Source: an uncultured Oscillospiraceae bacterium
GTDB taxonomy: Bacteria; Bacillota; Clostridia; Oscillospirales; Oscillospiraceae
Reading direction: 5' to 3'
Length of the DNA: 33,206 bases
Assembly (NCBI GenBank): GCA_934589145.1
Contig: CAKTNW010000022.1
Span: 1-33,206 of the forward strand
Positions 1-6,972 of this stretch are shown one piece after another (the stretch's first letter is position 1; each line of letters starts with the position of its first letter). Under the pieces are notes generated by a model. That model was not told the DNA's origin. It did no database searches and saw only the letters and a list, made by a program, of their open reading frames with translations. A program made the translations under genes and the position numbers.

Positions 1-480
1 CGCGTGGTGGTGTTCATCGTCCGGCTGTTCCTCAGCCTGGTGCGGACGCTGCCCACGCTGGTGTGCGCCCTGATCGCCACCTATATCTTCGGCCTGGGCA
101 CCATGGCGGGCACCTGCGCCATCGCGGTGTTCACCTTCGCCTATGTGGGCAAGCAGCTCTTCGAGATCATCGAGACCGTGGACATGGGGCCCTATGAGGC
201 TATGGAGGCGCTGGGCGCCACCCGTCTGCAGGCGTTCACCACCGCCGTATTCCCCCAGGTGCTGCCCACCTATCTGTCCGTATCCCTGTTCTGTCTGGAG
301 GGCAACGTGCGTTATGCCTCCATTCTGGGCTATGTGGGCGCGGGCGGTCTGGGCCTTATCATGAACGAAAAGATCGGCTGGCGTGAGTACGACAGCCTTG
401 GCATGATCCTGATCGTCCTGTTCGTAGCCGTCATGGTCATCGAGGGCATCAGCCACGGCCTGCGCAAGCGCTTGACGTAA
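1..480 (+). CDS. phnE: Phosphonate-type ABC transporter permease, first PhnE (5' end outside window)
   Basis: Membrane permease of a PhnCDE-type importer. The reading frame is open from base 1, so the true start lies upstream and only the C-terminal 159 residues are visible. They hold hydrophobic spans and an EAA-type cytoplasmic loop (YEAMEALGATRLQAF, then FPQVLP) that contacts the ATPase, followed by the GYVGAGGLG segment typical of PhnE. The next gene, 9 bp downstream behind a GGAGG site, is a second PhnE, so the two probably form a heterodimeric channel; phnC and phnD are expected just upstream. The family is well recognised. The substrate (phosphonate, phosphite or a phosphate ester) cannot be read from a permease. 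Confidence 0.88.
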   Translation, partial: RVVVFIVRLFLSLVRTLPTLVCALIATYIFGLGTMAGTCAIAVFTFAYVGKQLFEIIETVDMGPYEAMEALGATRLQAFTTAVFPQVLPTYLSVSLFCLEGNVRYASILGYVGAGGLGLIMNEKIGWREYDSLGMILIVLFVAVMVIEGISHGLRKRLT

Positions 481-489
481 GGAGGCAGT

Positions 490-1299
490 ATGGAACAGAA
501 AATTCAAAAAGCCTATGCCTCTGCGCCGAAAACGTGGCTGTGGCAGCTATTGGCCGCCTTTATCGTGGCCTGCCTGCTGGCCTGGTCCGGCACGGCGGTA
601 CGGATCAGCACCCCCACCAGCAACGGCCTTGAGGTGGCAAAGAACATCATCTCCGGTATCTTCCACCCCTCCGGCAAGCTGCTGTTCACCCTGGGCACCA
701 ACGGCGTGCCCTATCTGCTGCTGGAGACCTTCTGCATCGCCTTTCTGGGCACCATCGTGGGCGCGGTGATCTCGCTGCCCCTGTCCTTCCTCTCCGCCAG
801 CAATCTAGTGCCCCGGCCCATCGCCCTGATCGGCCGGGTGGTCATTGCCGCCATCCGCACCATCCCCGCCTTTGTCTATGGTCTGATGTTCATCCGCGTC
901 ACCGGCCCCGGCCCCTTCGCGGGACTGCTCACCATGTCCCTGTGCTCCATCGGCATGGTGTCCAAGATGTTCATCGAAAGCATCGAGGATCTGGACAAGC
1001 GGATCCTGGAATCCCTGGACGCCGCAGGCTGCACCACCTTCCAGAAGATCCGCTACGGCATCCTGCCCCAACTGACGGCGGACTTCACCTCCACCATCAT
1101 CTACCGCTTCGACATGAACCTGCGTGACGCCACGGTGCTGGGTCTGGTGGGCGCAGGCGGTATCGGCGCGCCGCTGATCTTCGCCATGAGCTCCTACCGC
1201 TGGAACGAGGTGGGCGCCATCCTGCTGGGGCTGATCATTCTGGTGCTGATCATCGAGTGGATCTCCTCCCGGATCCGCGTCAAGCTGGCACGGGGGTGA
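490..1299 (+). CDS. phnE: Phosphonate-type ABC transporter permease, second PhnE
   Basis: Complete 269-aa inner-membrane permease, normal length for PhnE. An N-terminal membrane span at about residues 17-37 precedes the core permease domain (about 75-265). The EAA loop reads ESLDAAGCTTFQKIRYGILP, followed by LGLVGAGGIGAP. The ATG has a GGAGG site (481-485) right after the stop of the first permease. The nucleotidase gene starts 4 bp after its stop, so all three genes are one transcription unit. It is expected to pair with the upstream PhnE. Confidence in the family is high; the transported compound is open. Confidence 0.92.
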   Translation: MEQKIQKAYASAPKTWLWQLLAAFIVACLLAWSGTAVRISTPTSNGLEVAKNIISGIFHPSGKLLFTLGTNGVPYLLLETFCIAFLGTIVGAVISLPLSFLSASNLVPRPIALIGRVVIAAIRTIPAFVYGLMFIRVTGPGPFAGLLTMSLCSIGMVSKMFIESIEDLDKRILESLDAAGCTTFQKIRYGILPQLTADFTSTIIYRFDMNLRDATVLGLVGAGGIGAPLIFAMSSYRWNEVGAILLGLIILVLIIEWISSRIRVKLARG

Positions 1300-1303
1300 C
1301 GCA

Positions 1304-2833
1304 ATGGCAGCAAAACACTTTACCATCTACTTCACCTCCGACCTCCACGGCTATATCTACCCCACCGACTACCGCAGCCGTCAGGAGCGGGACATCGGCC
1401 TGTTCAAGTGCGCCAGCCAGTTCCAGAAGGACGGCAATACCCTGATCATCGACGGCGGCGACATCCTGCAGGGCTCCCCCCTGGGCGCTTACTGCCACGA
1501 TACCCTGGGCGACGCCAGCCGGTTCGCCGAGATGATGAACCGCTGCGGCTATGACTATGTGACGCTGGGCAACCACGACTTCAACTACGGCATGGCGTAT
1601 CTGGACACCTATCTCAACGCCCTCCATGCCCGCTGCGTCTGCGAAAACGTCCGCTGGGACGGCGCAGGAGTACGCTTCCCCGCCCGCATCCACACGCTGG
1701 AAAACGGCCTGCGGATCGGCATCGTGGGCATCGTCACCGACTATGTGAACATCTGGGAACGGCCGGAGCACCTGTCCGGCGTCACCGTCAACGATCCCAT
1801 TCCCGCCGCCCGTGCGGCGCTGGAGACGCTGAAGGGCCAGGTGGACGTGACGCTGTGCATCTATCACGGCGGCTTCGAGCGGGATCTGGCCACGGGCCGG
1901 GTGCTGTCCACTACCCACGAAAACGTGGCCTATCGCCTGTGTCAGGAGCTGAACTTCGACATCCTGCTGACGGGCCACCAGCACATGACCGTCCACGGCC
2001 AGACGGTGTGCGGCACCTTCGTGGTGCAGCCCACCGACCGGGGCCAGGAGTTCCTGCGCATCCGGGCGGCTGTATCCGGCGAAGAAAAGCGCTTCACCAG
2101 CGAGACCGTCCCCGCGGGCGGCGCCTGCCGCCGGGAATGGCTGGCGGAGTTCGCGGAAATGGAGCACGGCGCACAGGACTGGCTGGATCAGGTGGTGGGC
2201 CATCTCCCCTACCCCCTGCTGCCGGACACGCCGCTGCGTATGGCGGCGGAGGGCAGCGGCCTTGCCGACCTGTTCAACGCGGTGCAGCTCTGGGCCACCG
2301 GCGCGCAGCTGTCCGCCTCCAGCCTTGCCAACGATGTGGCGGGGCTGCCCCAGGTGGTGCGGCGGCGGGATCTGCTGATCGCCTACCCCTACACCAACAC
2401 CCTGTCGGTACTGGAGATCACCGGCGCCGTCCTGCGGCAAGCCATGGAGCGCAGCGCCGAGTACTTCACCCGGAACGATGACGGTACGGTGCGGGTCTCC
2501 GACTGCTTCCTGGAGCCGAAGGTAGAGCACTATAACTACGACTACTACGCCGGGGTGTCCTACACCTACGACATCTCCCGCCCGGTAGGCCAACGGGTGA
2601 CCGAAATGACCGTCGGTGGAAAGCCGGTGGCAGACGGGGATGTGTTCACCATCTGCCTGAACAGTTACCGGGCCAGCGGCACCGGCGGGTACGACTGCTA
2701 CACGGGCTGTCCCGTGGTGCGGGAGATCGGCACCGAGATGTCCGACCTGATCCTGGACTACTTCAAGCAGTACGGCGACGCCATCCCGGATGTCCACGGT
2801 GATTTCCGGCTCCTGCCCGCCGCCAAGGAATAA
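1304..2833 (+). CDS. 5'-nucleotidase / metallophosphoesterase (UshA/YfkN family, cytosolic)
   Basis: 509-aa two-domain phosphoesterase. The N-terminal calcineurin-like domain carries the dinuclear-metal motifs in order: SDLHG (near residue 11), DGGD, GNHD, a YHGGFE histidine and GHQH. The C-terminal 5'-nucleotidase domain has YPYTNTLSVLEITG and NSYRASGTGGYD, the substrate-binding region of the family. There is no signal peptide, unlike periplasmic UshA or wall-anchored relatives, so it should act inside the cell. It follows the second phnE by 4 bp, so it probably dephosphorylates what the importer brings in, or salvages phosphate from nucleotides or cyclic nucleotides; this is inference from context. 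A terminator follows at 2947. Confidence 0.88.
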   Translation: MAAKHFTIYFTSDLHGYIYPTDYRSRQERDIGLFKCASQFQKDGNTLIIDGGDILQGSPLGAYCHDTLGDASRFAEMMNRCGYDYVTLGNHDFNYGMAYLDTYLNALHARCVCENVRWDGAGVRFPARIHTLENGLRIGIVGIVTDYVNIWERPEHLSGVTVNDPIPAARAALETLKGQVDVTLCIYHGGFERDLATGRVLSTTHENVAYRLCQELNFDILLTGHQHMTVHGQTVCGTFVVQPTDRGQEFLRIRAAVSGEEKRFTSETVPAGGACRREWLAEFAEMEHGAQDWLDQVVGHLPYPLLPDTPLRMAAEGSGLADLFNAVQLWATGAQLSASSLANDVAGLPQVVRRRDLLIAYPYTNTLSVLEITGAVLRQAMERSAEYFTRNDDGTVRVSDCFLEPKVEHYNYDYYAGVSYTYDISRPVGQRVTEMTVGGKPVADGDVFTICLNSYRASGTGGYDCYTGCPVVREIGTEMSDLILDYFKQYGDAIPDVHGDFRLLPAAKE

Positions 2834-2946
2834 GCCCCGCGCGCTGACACTTCGGCATATATTTGCTATTTCATTTTAATAAATGGAAAAAGCTGCGGCA
2901 ACACGCACCGCGGGCCGTTCAAAGCTTGGTATCCCCTTCAAATGAA

Positions 2947-2979
2947 AACCTCGTAACCGCTATGGTTACGAGGTTTTTC
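2947..2979 (+). terminator. Intrinsic terminator after the phnE-nucleotidase operon
   Basis: Perfect 12-bp stem AACCTCGTAACC / GGTTACGAGGTT with a 5-nt loop (2959-2963), followed by TTTCTT. The same stem recurs at 4693-4727 on the other side of the peptidase gene. The rest of the 322-bp gap 2834-3155 holds AT-rich sequence and the peptidase promoter; I see no credible gene in it. Confidence 0.9.
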
Positions 2980-3051
2980 TTATGTCCAACTCCCGTCACC
3001 CTACACAATAGTTTTCAAAAAGGCGGCGCGGAATTTTATAAAATTTTGCTA

Positions 3052-3080
3052 TTGCTTACTATGGAAAAATTATGTAATAT
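3052..3080 (+). promoter_or_regulatory. Sigma-70-type promoter of the M14 peptidase gene
   Basis: TTGCTT (3052-3057), 17-bp spacer, TAATAT (3075-3080), in an AT-rich stretch unlike the surrounding GC-rich DNA. The gene's ATG is at 3156 behind AAAGGAG (3142-3148). Confidence 0.65.
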
Positions 3081-3155
3081 ATTATCACGCTAAAGCGATA
3101 CCTTGATAAATCACTAAAGTATACGTCGTCAAGCTTAACAGAAAGGAGAACTCGA

Positions 3156-4631
3156 ATGAAAACACTCGCAAAACAGATCCTGTGCCTCTGTCTTTCCCTC
3201 GTTCTTGTGCTGGGACTTGCCGCCTGCGGCGGCAGCGGCACGGCAAGCGGCAAAAAGGCGGAACTGCTGCCGATGGACGCCCGGCCCGATGCGCCCAACG
3301 AGATCCCGGAGGGCCTGGACATTGACTGGAATTATCGCTACACATTCGCAGAGCTTGAGTCTCAGCTTTCCAAGATGGCCGAAACCTATCCCGATATCAC
3401 CGCGCTCTATTCCATCGGCACCTCGTGGCAGGAGCGCGACCTCTGGTGCATGGAGATCACCAACAAAGCGATCCCTGCCGAAGAAAAGACAGGGATCGGC
3501 GTATTTGCCAACATACACGGCGGCGAACGTGAAAGCGCTTCCTCCGCGATGTACACCGCATGGTGGCTGACCCTTTGCTCCGGAGACGATTATGTAAAGG
3601 GACTGCTGGACAACTACATTATCTATATCATCCCCGTCATCAACCCGGACGGCTATGAGCAGTCCTTTGTCATCAACAACCGCCCCAACCTGCGGCCGAA
3701 AGACGCCAACGGGGACAACATCCCCTACAGCGATCCATACACGGACATTGACGGAGACGGCTTCATCGCCACGCTCTATCGCGGAAAAGCCGACGATACA
3801 CCCTCGCGAGATCTGCCCGTGTTCGGCATGGAGAGCCCCGACTGGGATGAGAACGGTGTTCTTGGCGACGATCCCCGCACCAGCGGGATCGACATGAACC
3901 GCACATTCGATTACCAGTGGAACCGCTACGATATCGAGACAAAGGACGGGCAGCAGGTGGGCAATGTGAACTGGACAACAGCCGGCACAGCACCCGCCAC
4001 CGAGCCGGAGATCAAGGCGCTCCAGCAGTTTATGTATGAGCACGAGATCGACGCCCTTGCCTCGCTGCACACCGGTATTCAATCCGTCCTTTACCCGTGG
4101 TGCTATCGCGCCTATGATGCGGATGATCCCAAGGATGCCGAGATCCCCTTCATGAAGGAGACCGCCGCCCAAATGGCGCAGGCCTTCCAGGATTATACGG
4201 GCCGCGGTTTTTACAGCATGAGCTCAAACGAGGATTACCCCACCGCCGCTGAACTGATCGACTACGCCTACGGCCGCTATAATATCCACGCCTACACGAT
4301 CGAGGTATACAGTCCCGGCAAGTCTGAGGACGGCGACATCAACGCCTGCAAATGGGAAAATACCATGCCGGAAGCCAAGTGGGTATTCTACTCCCGTGAC
4401 GACATCCGGGATAAGCTCGGGTTGGATCCGGATGCCATTACCGATAAGGACGGTGTAGGACTTGCCGCCGACGAGGGACTGTGGTTCTATACAAGCCCCA
4501 CCAACCAAATGGTCAACCGCGCGCCTGAGGAGCAGGATGTTATGGTACGGGGCTGCCGCGATGCCATTTTGACCATGATCGAAAGCGAACCCTGCGGAAG
4601 CGGTTATCAGAATCCGGGATATTACAAGTGA
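3156..4631 (+). CDS. Secreted lipoprotein zinc carboxypeptidase, M14 family
   Basis: 491-aa exported peptidase. Residues 1-23 are a signal peptide ending in a lipobox (LAAC, Cys24), so it should be anchored outside the membrane. The M14 zinc and catalytic residues are all visible: H121-x2-E124 (NIHGGERE), the NR pair N248-R249 (GIDMNRTF), third zinc ligand H305 (SLHTG) and general base E383 (YTIEVYSPG). Between them lies an acidic DANGDN...DIDGDG stretch (about 183-202) that may bind calcium. It probably removes C-terminal residues from peptides or wall peptides. The gene is monocistronic with its own promoter. By eye it uses more A/T-ending codons than its neighbours, which fits acquisition as a cassette. 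Confidence 0.9.
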   Translation: MKTLAKQILCLCLSLVLVLGLAACGGSGTASGKKAELLPMDARPDAPNEIPEGLDIDWNYRYTFAELESQLSKMAETYPDITALYSIGTSWQERDLWCMEITNKAIPAEEKTGIGVFANIHGGERESASSAMYTAWWLTLCSGDDYVKGLLDNYIIYIIPVINPDGYEQSFVINNRPNLRPKDANGDNIPYSDPYTDIDGDGFIATLYRGKADDTPSRDLPVFGMESPDWDENGVLGDDPRTSGIDMNRTFDYQWNRYDIETKDGQQVGNVNWTTAGTAPATEPEIKALQQFMYEHEIDALASLHTGIQSVLYPWCYRAYDADDPKDAEIPFMKETAAQMAQAFQDYTGRGFYSMSSNEDYPTAAELIDYAYGRYNIHAYTIEVYSPGKSEDGDINACKWENTMPEAKWVFYSRDDIRDKLGLDPDAITDKDGVGLAADEGLWFYTSPTNQMVNRAPEEQDVMVRGCRDAILTMIESEPCGSGYQNPGYYK

Positions 4632-4692
4632 TCTCCGTTCCAACGGCCCTCTAACGACCACCAATAACCGCTACGCCCGGAATAACACCGAT

Positions 4693-4727
4693 AAAAACCT
4701 CGTAACCGTACCGGTTACGAGGTTTTT
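4693..4727. terminator. Bidirectional terminator between convergent genes
   Basis: Perfect 16-bp stem AAAAACCTCGTAACCG / CGGTTACGAGGTTTTT with a TAC loop (4709-4711). A-tract and T-tract flank the GC core, so it works on both strands: for the M14 gene (+) and the alpha/beta hydrolase (-). Its core stem is the same as in the terminator at 2947-2979. Confidence 0.92.
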
Positions 4728-4732
4728 GCTTC

Positions 4733-5701
4733 TCATTCCTCACAGCTTGCCCAGAAGCAGCGCAGCGCCGCCTCGTATTCCTGCCGGGCCATATAATAGC
4801 TCATGGCGTGGTCGGCCCGCGGCACCACCAGCAGGCGGCAGGGAGAGCCGCAGGCGGCCTGATTCTCATAGGCCATCCGCACCGGGACGAAGTGGTCGTC
4901 CTGGCCGTGGATCAGCAGCACCGGTATTTTCGCGGCGGCGAGGGTGTCCAGCGTGGAGCACTCGTCCGAGCCCACGGACAGCCGGGCGCGGCAGACCAGG
5001 TCGGCCATCCAGCCCCCCAGCAGGAAGGGAATGTGCAGGTTCTTCCGGGCCACATGCCGCCAGATGGCGTGGGGCGAGGTATAGGCCGAGTCGGCGATGA
5101 TGCCCCGGACGGCCTCCGGCAGCGGCAGATCCGCCGCCATCAGCACGGTGGTGCCGCCCATGGAGACGCCCGCCAGATAGATAGGCAGCGCCGTGCCGAA
5201 CCGCTCCGTCACCCATTGCGCCCAGGCCAGGCAGTCCTCCCGCTCCGTCAGGCCGAAGCCGATATAGTCGCCCTCGCTGTTCTGCTGGGCCCGCTGCTCT
5301 ACATACAGGACGCTGCACCGCTCCTGCCGCCAAAAATCGGAGATCAGCGCAAAGTCCCGGTGCCACGCCGAGTGCCATCCGTGGAAGGCGATGATGATCC
5401 TTTTGGCGTCGGGACAGGGGAACCAGTGGCCCGCCAGACGCAGGCCGTCCCGGCTCTCGATGGCGACCACCTCGTGGGGCGCGGCGGCCAGTTGACGGGA
5501 GGCCTCCTTCTGGGCGGCGCGGAAGCCGTCGTTGGGCGTCTCGCCGGTCAGGCGTGACGCGCCGCCCTTCTTCTTGCGCAGGCGGGGCGGCTGGCGGTTC
5601 ATGGCCACGTCCATCAGAACATGGGTCACGCCATAGACGGCGGCGCCGCAGGCTGCGGCGGCGGACAGGGCGGTAAGGGTGATCTTTGCCGCTTTTTTCA
5701 T
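4733..5701 (-). CDS. Alpha/beta hydrolase, membrane-anchored
   Basis: 322-aa serine hydrolase. I place the start at the ATG at 5701, behind GGAGGA, rather than at an earlier in-frame codon; this gives a clean N-terminal membrane or signal segment (about residues 5-30). The fold motifs are HGWHS after a beta strand (oxyanion region, about 107-111), nucleophile elbow GVSMGG (Ser180), acid in HGQDDHF (Asp268 or Asp269) and His298 (RADHAM). It resembles the YqkD/BEM46-like hydrolases, whose substrates are mostly unknown. It is divergent from a TetR-family gene whose start is 91 bp away, so that regulator may control it. The substrate cannot be inferred. Confidence 0.87.
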   Translation of the reverse strand: MKKAAKITLTALSAAAACGAAVYGVTHVLMDVAMNRQPPRLRKKKGGASRLTGETPNDGFRAAQKEASRQLAAAPHEVVAIESRDGLRLAGHWFPCPDAKRIIIAFHGWHSAWHRDFALISDFWRQERCSVLYVEQRAQQNSEGDYIGFGLTEREDCLAWAQWVTERFGTALPIYLAGVSMGGTTVLMAADLPLPEAVRGIIADSAYTSPHAIWRHVARKNLHIPFLLGGWMADLVCRARLSVGSDECSTLDTLAAAKIPVLLIHGQDDHFVPVRMAYENQAACGSPCRLLVVPRADHAMSYYMARQEYEAALRCFWASCEE

Positions 5702-5730
5702 GGGATCGGTTCCTCCGTGGAATTTCTCAA

Positions 5731-5760
5731 TAGACAAAAGATGGTGTTTTATGGTAAAAT
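5731..5760 (+). promoter_or_regulatory. Probable promoter of the TetR-family gene in the divergent spacer
   Basis: TAGACA (5731-5736), 18-bp spacer, TAAAAT (5755-5760). The 91-bp spacer (5702-5792) must also hold the hydrolase promoter on the other strand. I see no strong palindromic TetR operator here. Confidence 0.45.
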
Positions 5761-5792
5761 AGAGGACAGTAAGCCAATGGTGGAGGTCTCGT

Positions 5793-6335
5793 ATGCCTGT
5801 CAATGTAAAGCCCCTGATTGCCGACGCGTTTCTGAAGCTGTCCAAGGAAAAGAACATCGACAAGATCACGGTGAAGGATATCGTGGACGAGTGCGGCATT
5901 TCCCGCCAGTCCTTTTACTATCACTTCCAGGACATTCTGGAGGTCATCGAGTGGTCGGCGGAGCAGGCGTTCCAGAAGCTGCTGGAGCGCAGCATGGAGA
6001 CCGACGACGCGGAGGCCGTATTCCAGGACTTCATCACCGCCTCCGACGAGGCCAGCGCCATGCTGCGCAAGCTGCTGAACTCCCAGAAGCGGGAGCAGGT
6101 GGAGCGGCTGATGGTGCGCTCCGTCCGGGCCTATCTGCAGGAGCTGATCCGGCGGAAGGGCCCCATCGCGGACATCCCCTATGAGGACGCGGAGGCCGCG
6201 CTGAGCTTCTGCACCTACGGCATCGTGGGCCTGCTGCTGGAGTACTGCGAGAAGAAGGATGTGGACCGGGAGCGCCTGGCGCGGCAGATGTACCGCCTGC
6301 TGACCGGGCGCATGGCGGAAAGGCACGGCGCGTAA
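5793..6335 (+). CDS. TetR/AcrR-family transcriptional regulator
   Basis: 180-aa one-component regulator. The N-terminal helix-turn-helix spans about residues 23-46 (ITVKDIVDECGISRQSFYYHF). The all-helical C-terminal part looks like the TetR_C_8/DhaS-type ligand domain (YGIVGLLLEYCEK near the end). The ATG at 5793 follows GGAGG (5782-5786). Such proteins usually repress a neighbouring, often divergent, gene and respond to a small molecule; the alpha/beta hydrolase is the obvious candidate. It could also act on the genes downstream through the palindromes at 6369 and 6463. Family call is firm, target is inference. Confidence 0.9.
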   Translation: MPVNVKPLIADAFLKLSKEKNIDKITVKDIVDECGISRQSFYYHFQDILEVIEWSAEQAFQKLLERSMETDDAEAVFQDFITASDEASAMLRKLLNSQKREQVERLMVRSVRAYLQELIRRKGPIADIPYEDAEAALSFCTYGIVGLLLEYCEKKDVDRERLARQMYRLLTGRMAERHGA

Positions 6336-6368
6336 TCCTATTATAACAGAAAAAACACAATTCTCTAT

Positions 6369-6421
6369 ATGACAAAATCCCCAAAGTGTCAGGCTTTTTG
6401 ACACTTTGGGGATTTTGTCAT
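6369..6421. repeat. 23-bp perfect inverted repeat (possible bidirectional terminator)
   Basis: Arms 6369-6391 and 6399-6421 are perfect reverse complements separated by 7 nt (GGCTTTT). The arm contains AAAATCCCC followed by AAAGTGTCA. As RNA the inner part reads CCCCAAAGTGTC...GACACTTTGGGG followed by ATTTTG, which would serve as a terminator after the TetR gene. The arm is longer than a terminator needs, so a repeat element or operator is also possible. Confidence 0.75.
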
Positions 6422-6462
6422 GACAGGGGACACAAACTGATAGTGGCAAAATGCCCCGCCGT

Positions 6463-6474
6463 CTGTTATAACAG
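6463..6474. promoter_or_regulatory. 12-bp palindrome CTGTTATAACAG, possible operator
   Basis: Perfect palindrome 25 bp upstream of the start of the following gene. Its right half plus flank, TTATAACAG, also occurs at 6341-6349 just after the TetR stop, so two copies bracket the long inverted repeat. It could be a binding site for the adjacent TetR protein; inference only. Confidence 0.35.
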
Positions 6475-6498
6475 TACCATCACAGCAAGGGAGGGCCG

Positions 6499-6972
6499 AT
6501 GCCCATGTCAACCAAAAACGGGATATTCGCCGGAAAGCTCTGTGAGCTGGAGCGGCAGTATGAGCAGACCATCCGCTGTCTCCGGTGCTGCCAGCGGTCA
6601 GACCACCGGGAGATCCAACGGGCGCTGCGGTGCCTGTGGCAGGAGTACCGGGAGAACGATCTGCTGCTGCAAAGGAGCATCGCCAAGAGCCACTCCCCCG
6701 CCGTGGCGGCCCTGTCCGCCGCCCAGTTGGAGTACGACCTGAAAATTCAGGATATTCTGCAGAATGAGCTGCCGGGCTACGTCCACGGCGAGGGCAGCGA
6801 CGTGACGGAGGATCAGGCGGAGGCCGCCAGCCTCTACGGCGAGTACGCCATCGACTTTGCGGCACAGGCCATGCGCCACGCGCTGCTGGCGGCGCTGTCG
6901 GCCATTGATCTGCAAATGAACTGCGAGGAACGGGAGAATATCCCGGAAAATACGGAGGAAACAAGCAAATGA
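6499..6972 (+). CDS. Unrecognised 157-aa protein translationally coupled to FtsH
   Basis: I do not recognise this protein. It looks soluble and helical: no signal peptide or membrane span, many E, Q, R and A residues, and early cysteines (CLRCCQR, about residues 27-33). The C-terminus is acidic (about 140-157). The start is ATG 6499 or ATG 6505; GGGAGGG at 6488-6494 fits either, slightly better the second. Its last four bases (ATGA, 6969-6972) contain the ftsH start, so the two genes are almost certainly co-transcribed and translationally coupled. A role as FtsH adaptor, substrate or modulator is possible but unsupported beyond the coupling. Confidence 0.75.
   Translation: MPMSTKNGIFAGKLCELERQYEQTIRCLRCCQRSDHREIQRALRCLWQEYRENDLLLQRSIAKSHSPAVAALSAAQLEYDLKIQDILQNELPGYVHGEGSDVTEDQAEAASLYGEYAIDFAAQAMRHALLAALSAIDLQMNCEERENIPENTEETSK

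Noticed and set aside
2863..3093. 76-codon frame in the gap before the M14 gene
   Set aside because: It spans the terminator at 2947 and the peptidase promoter, has no ribosome site, and its product looks random.
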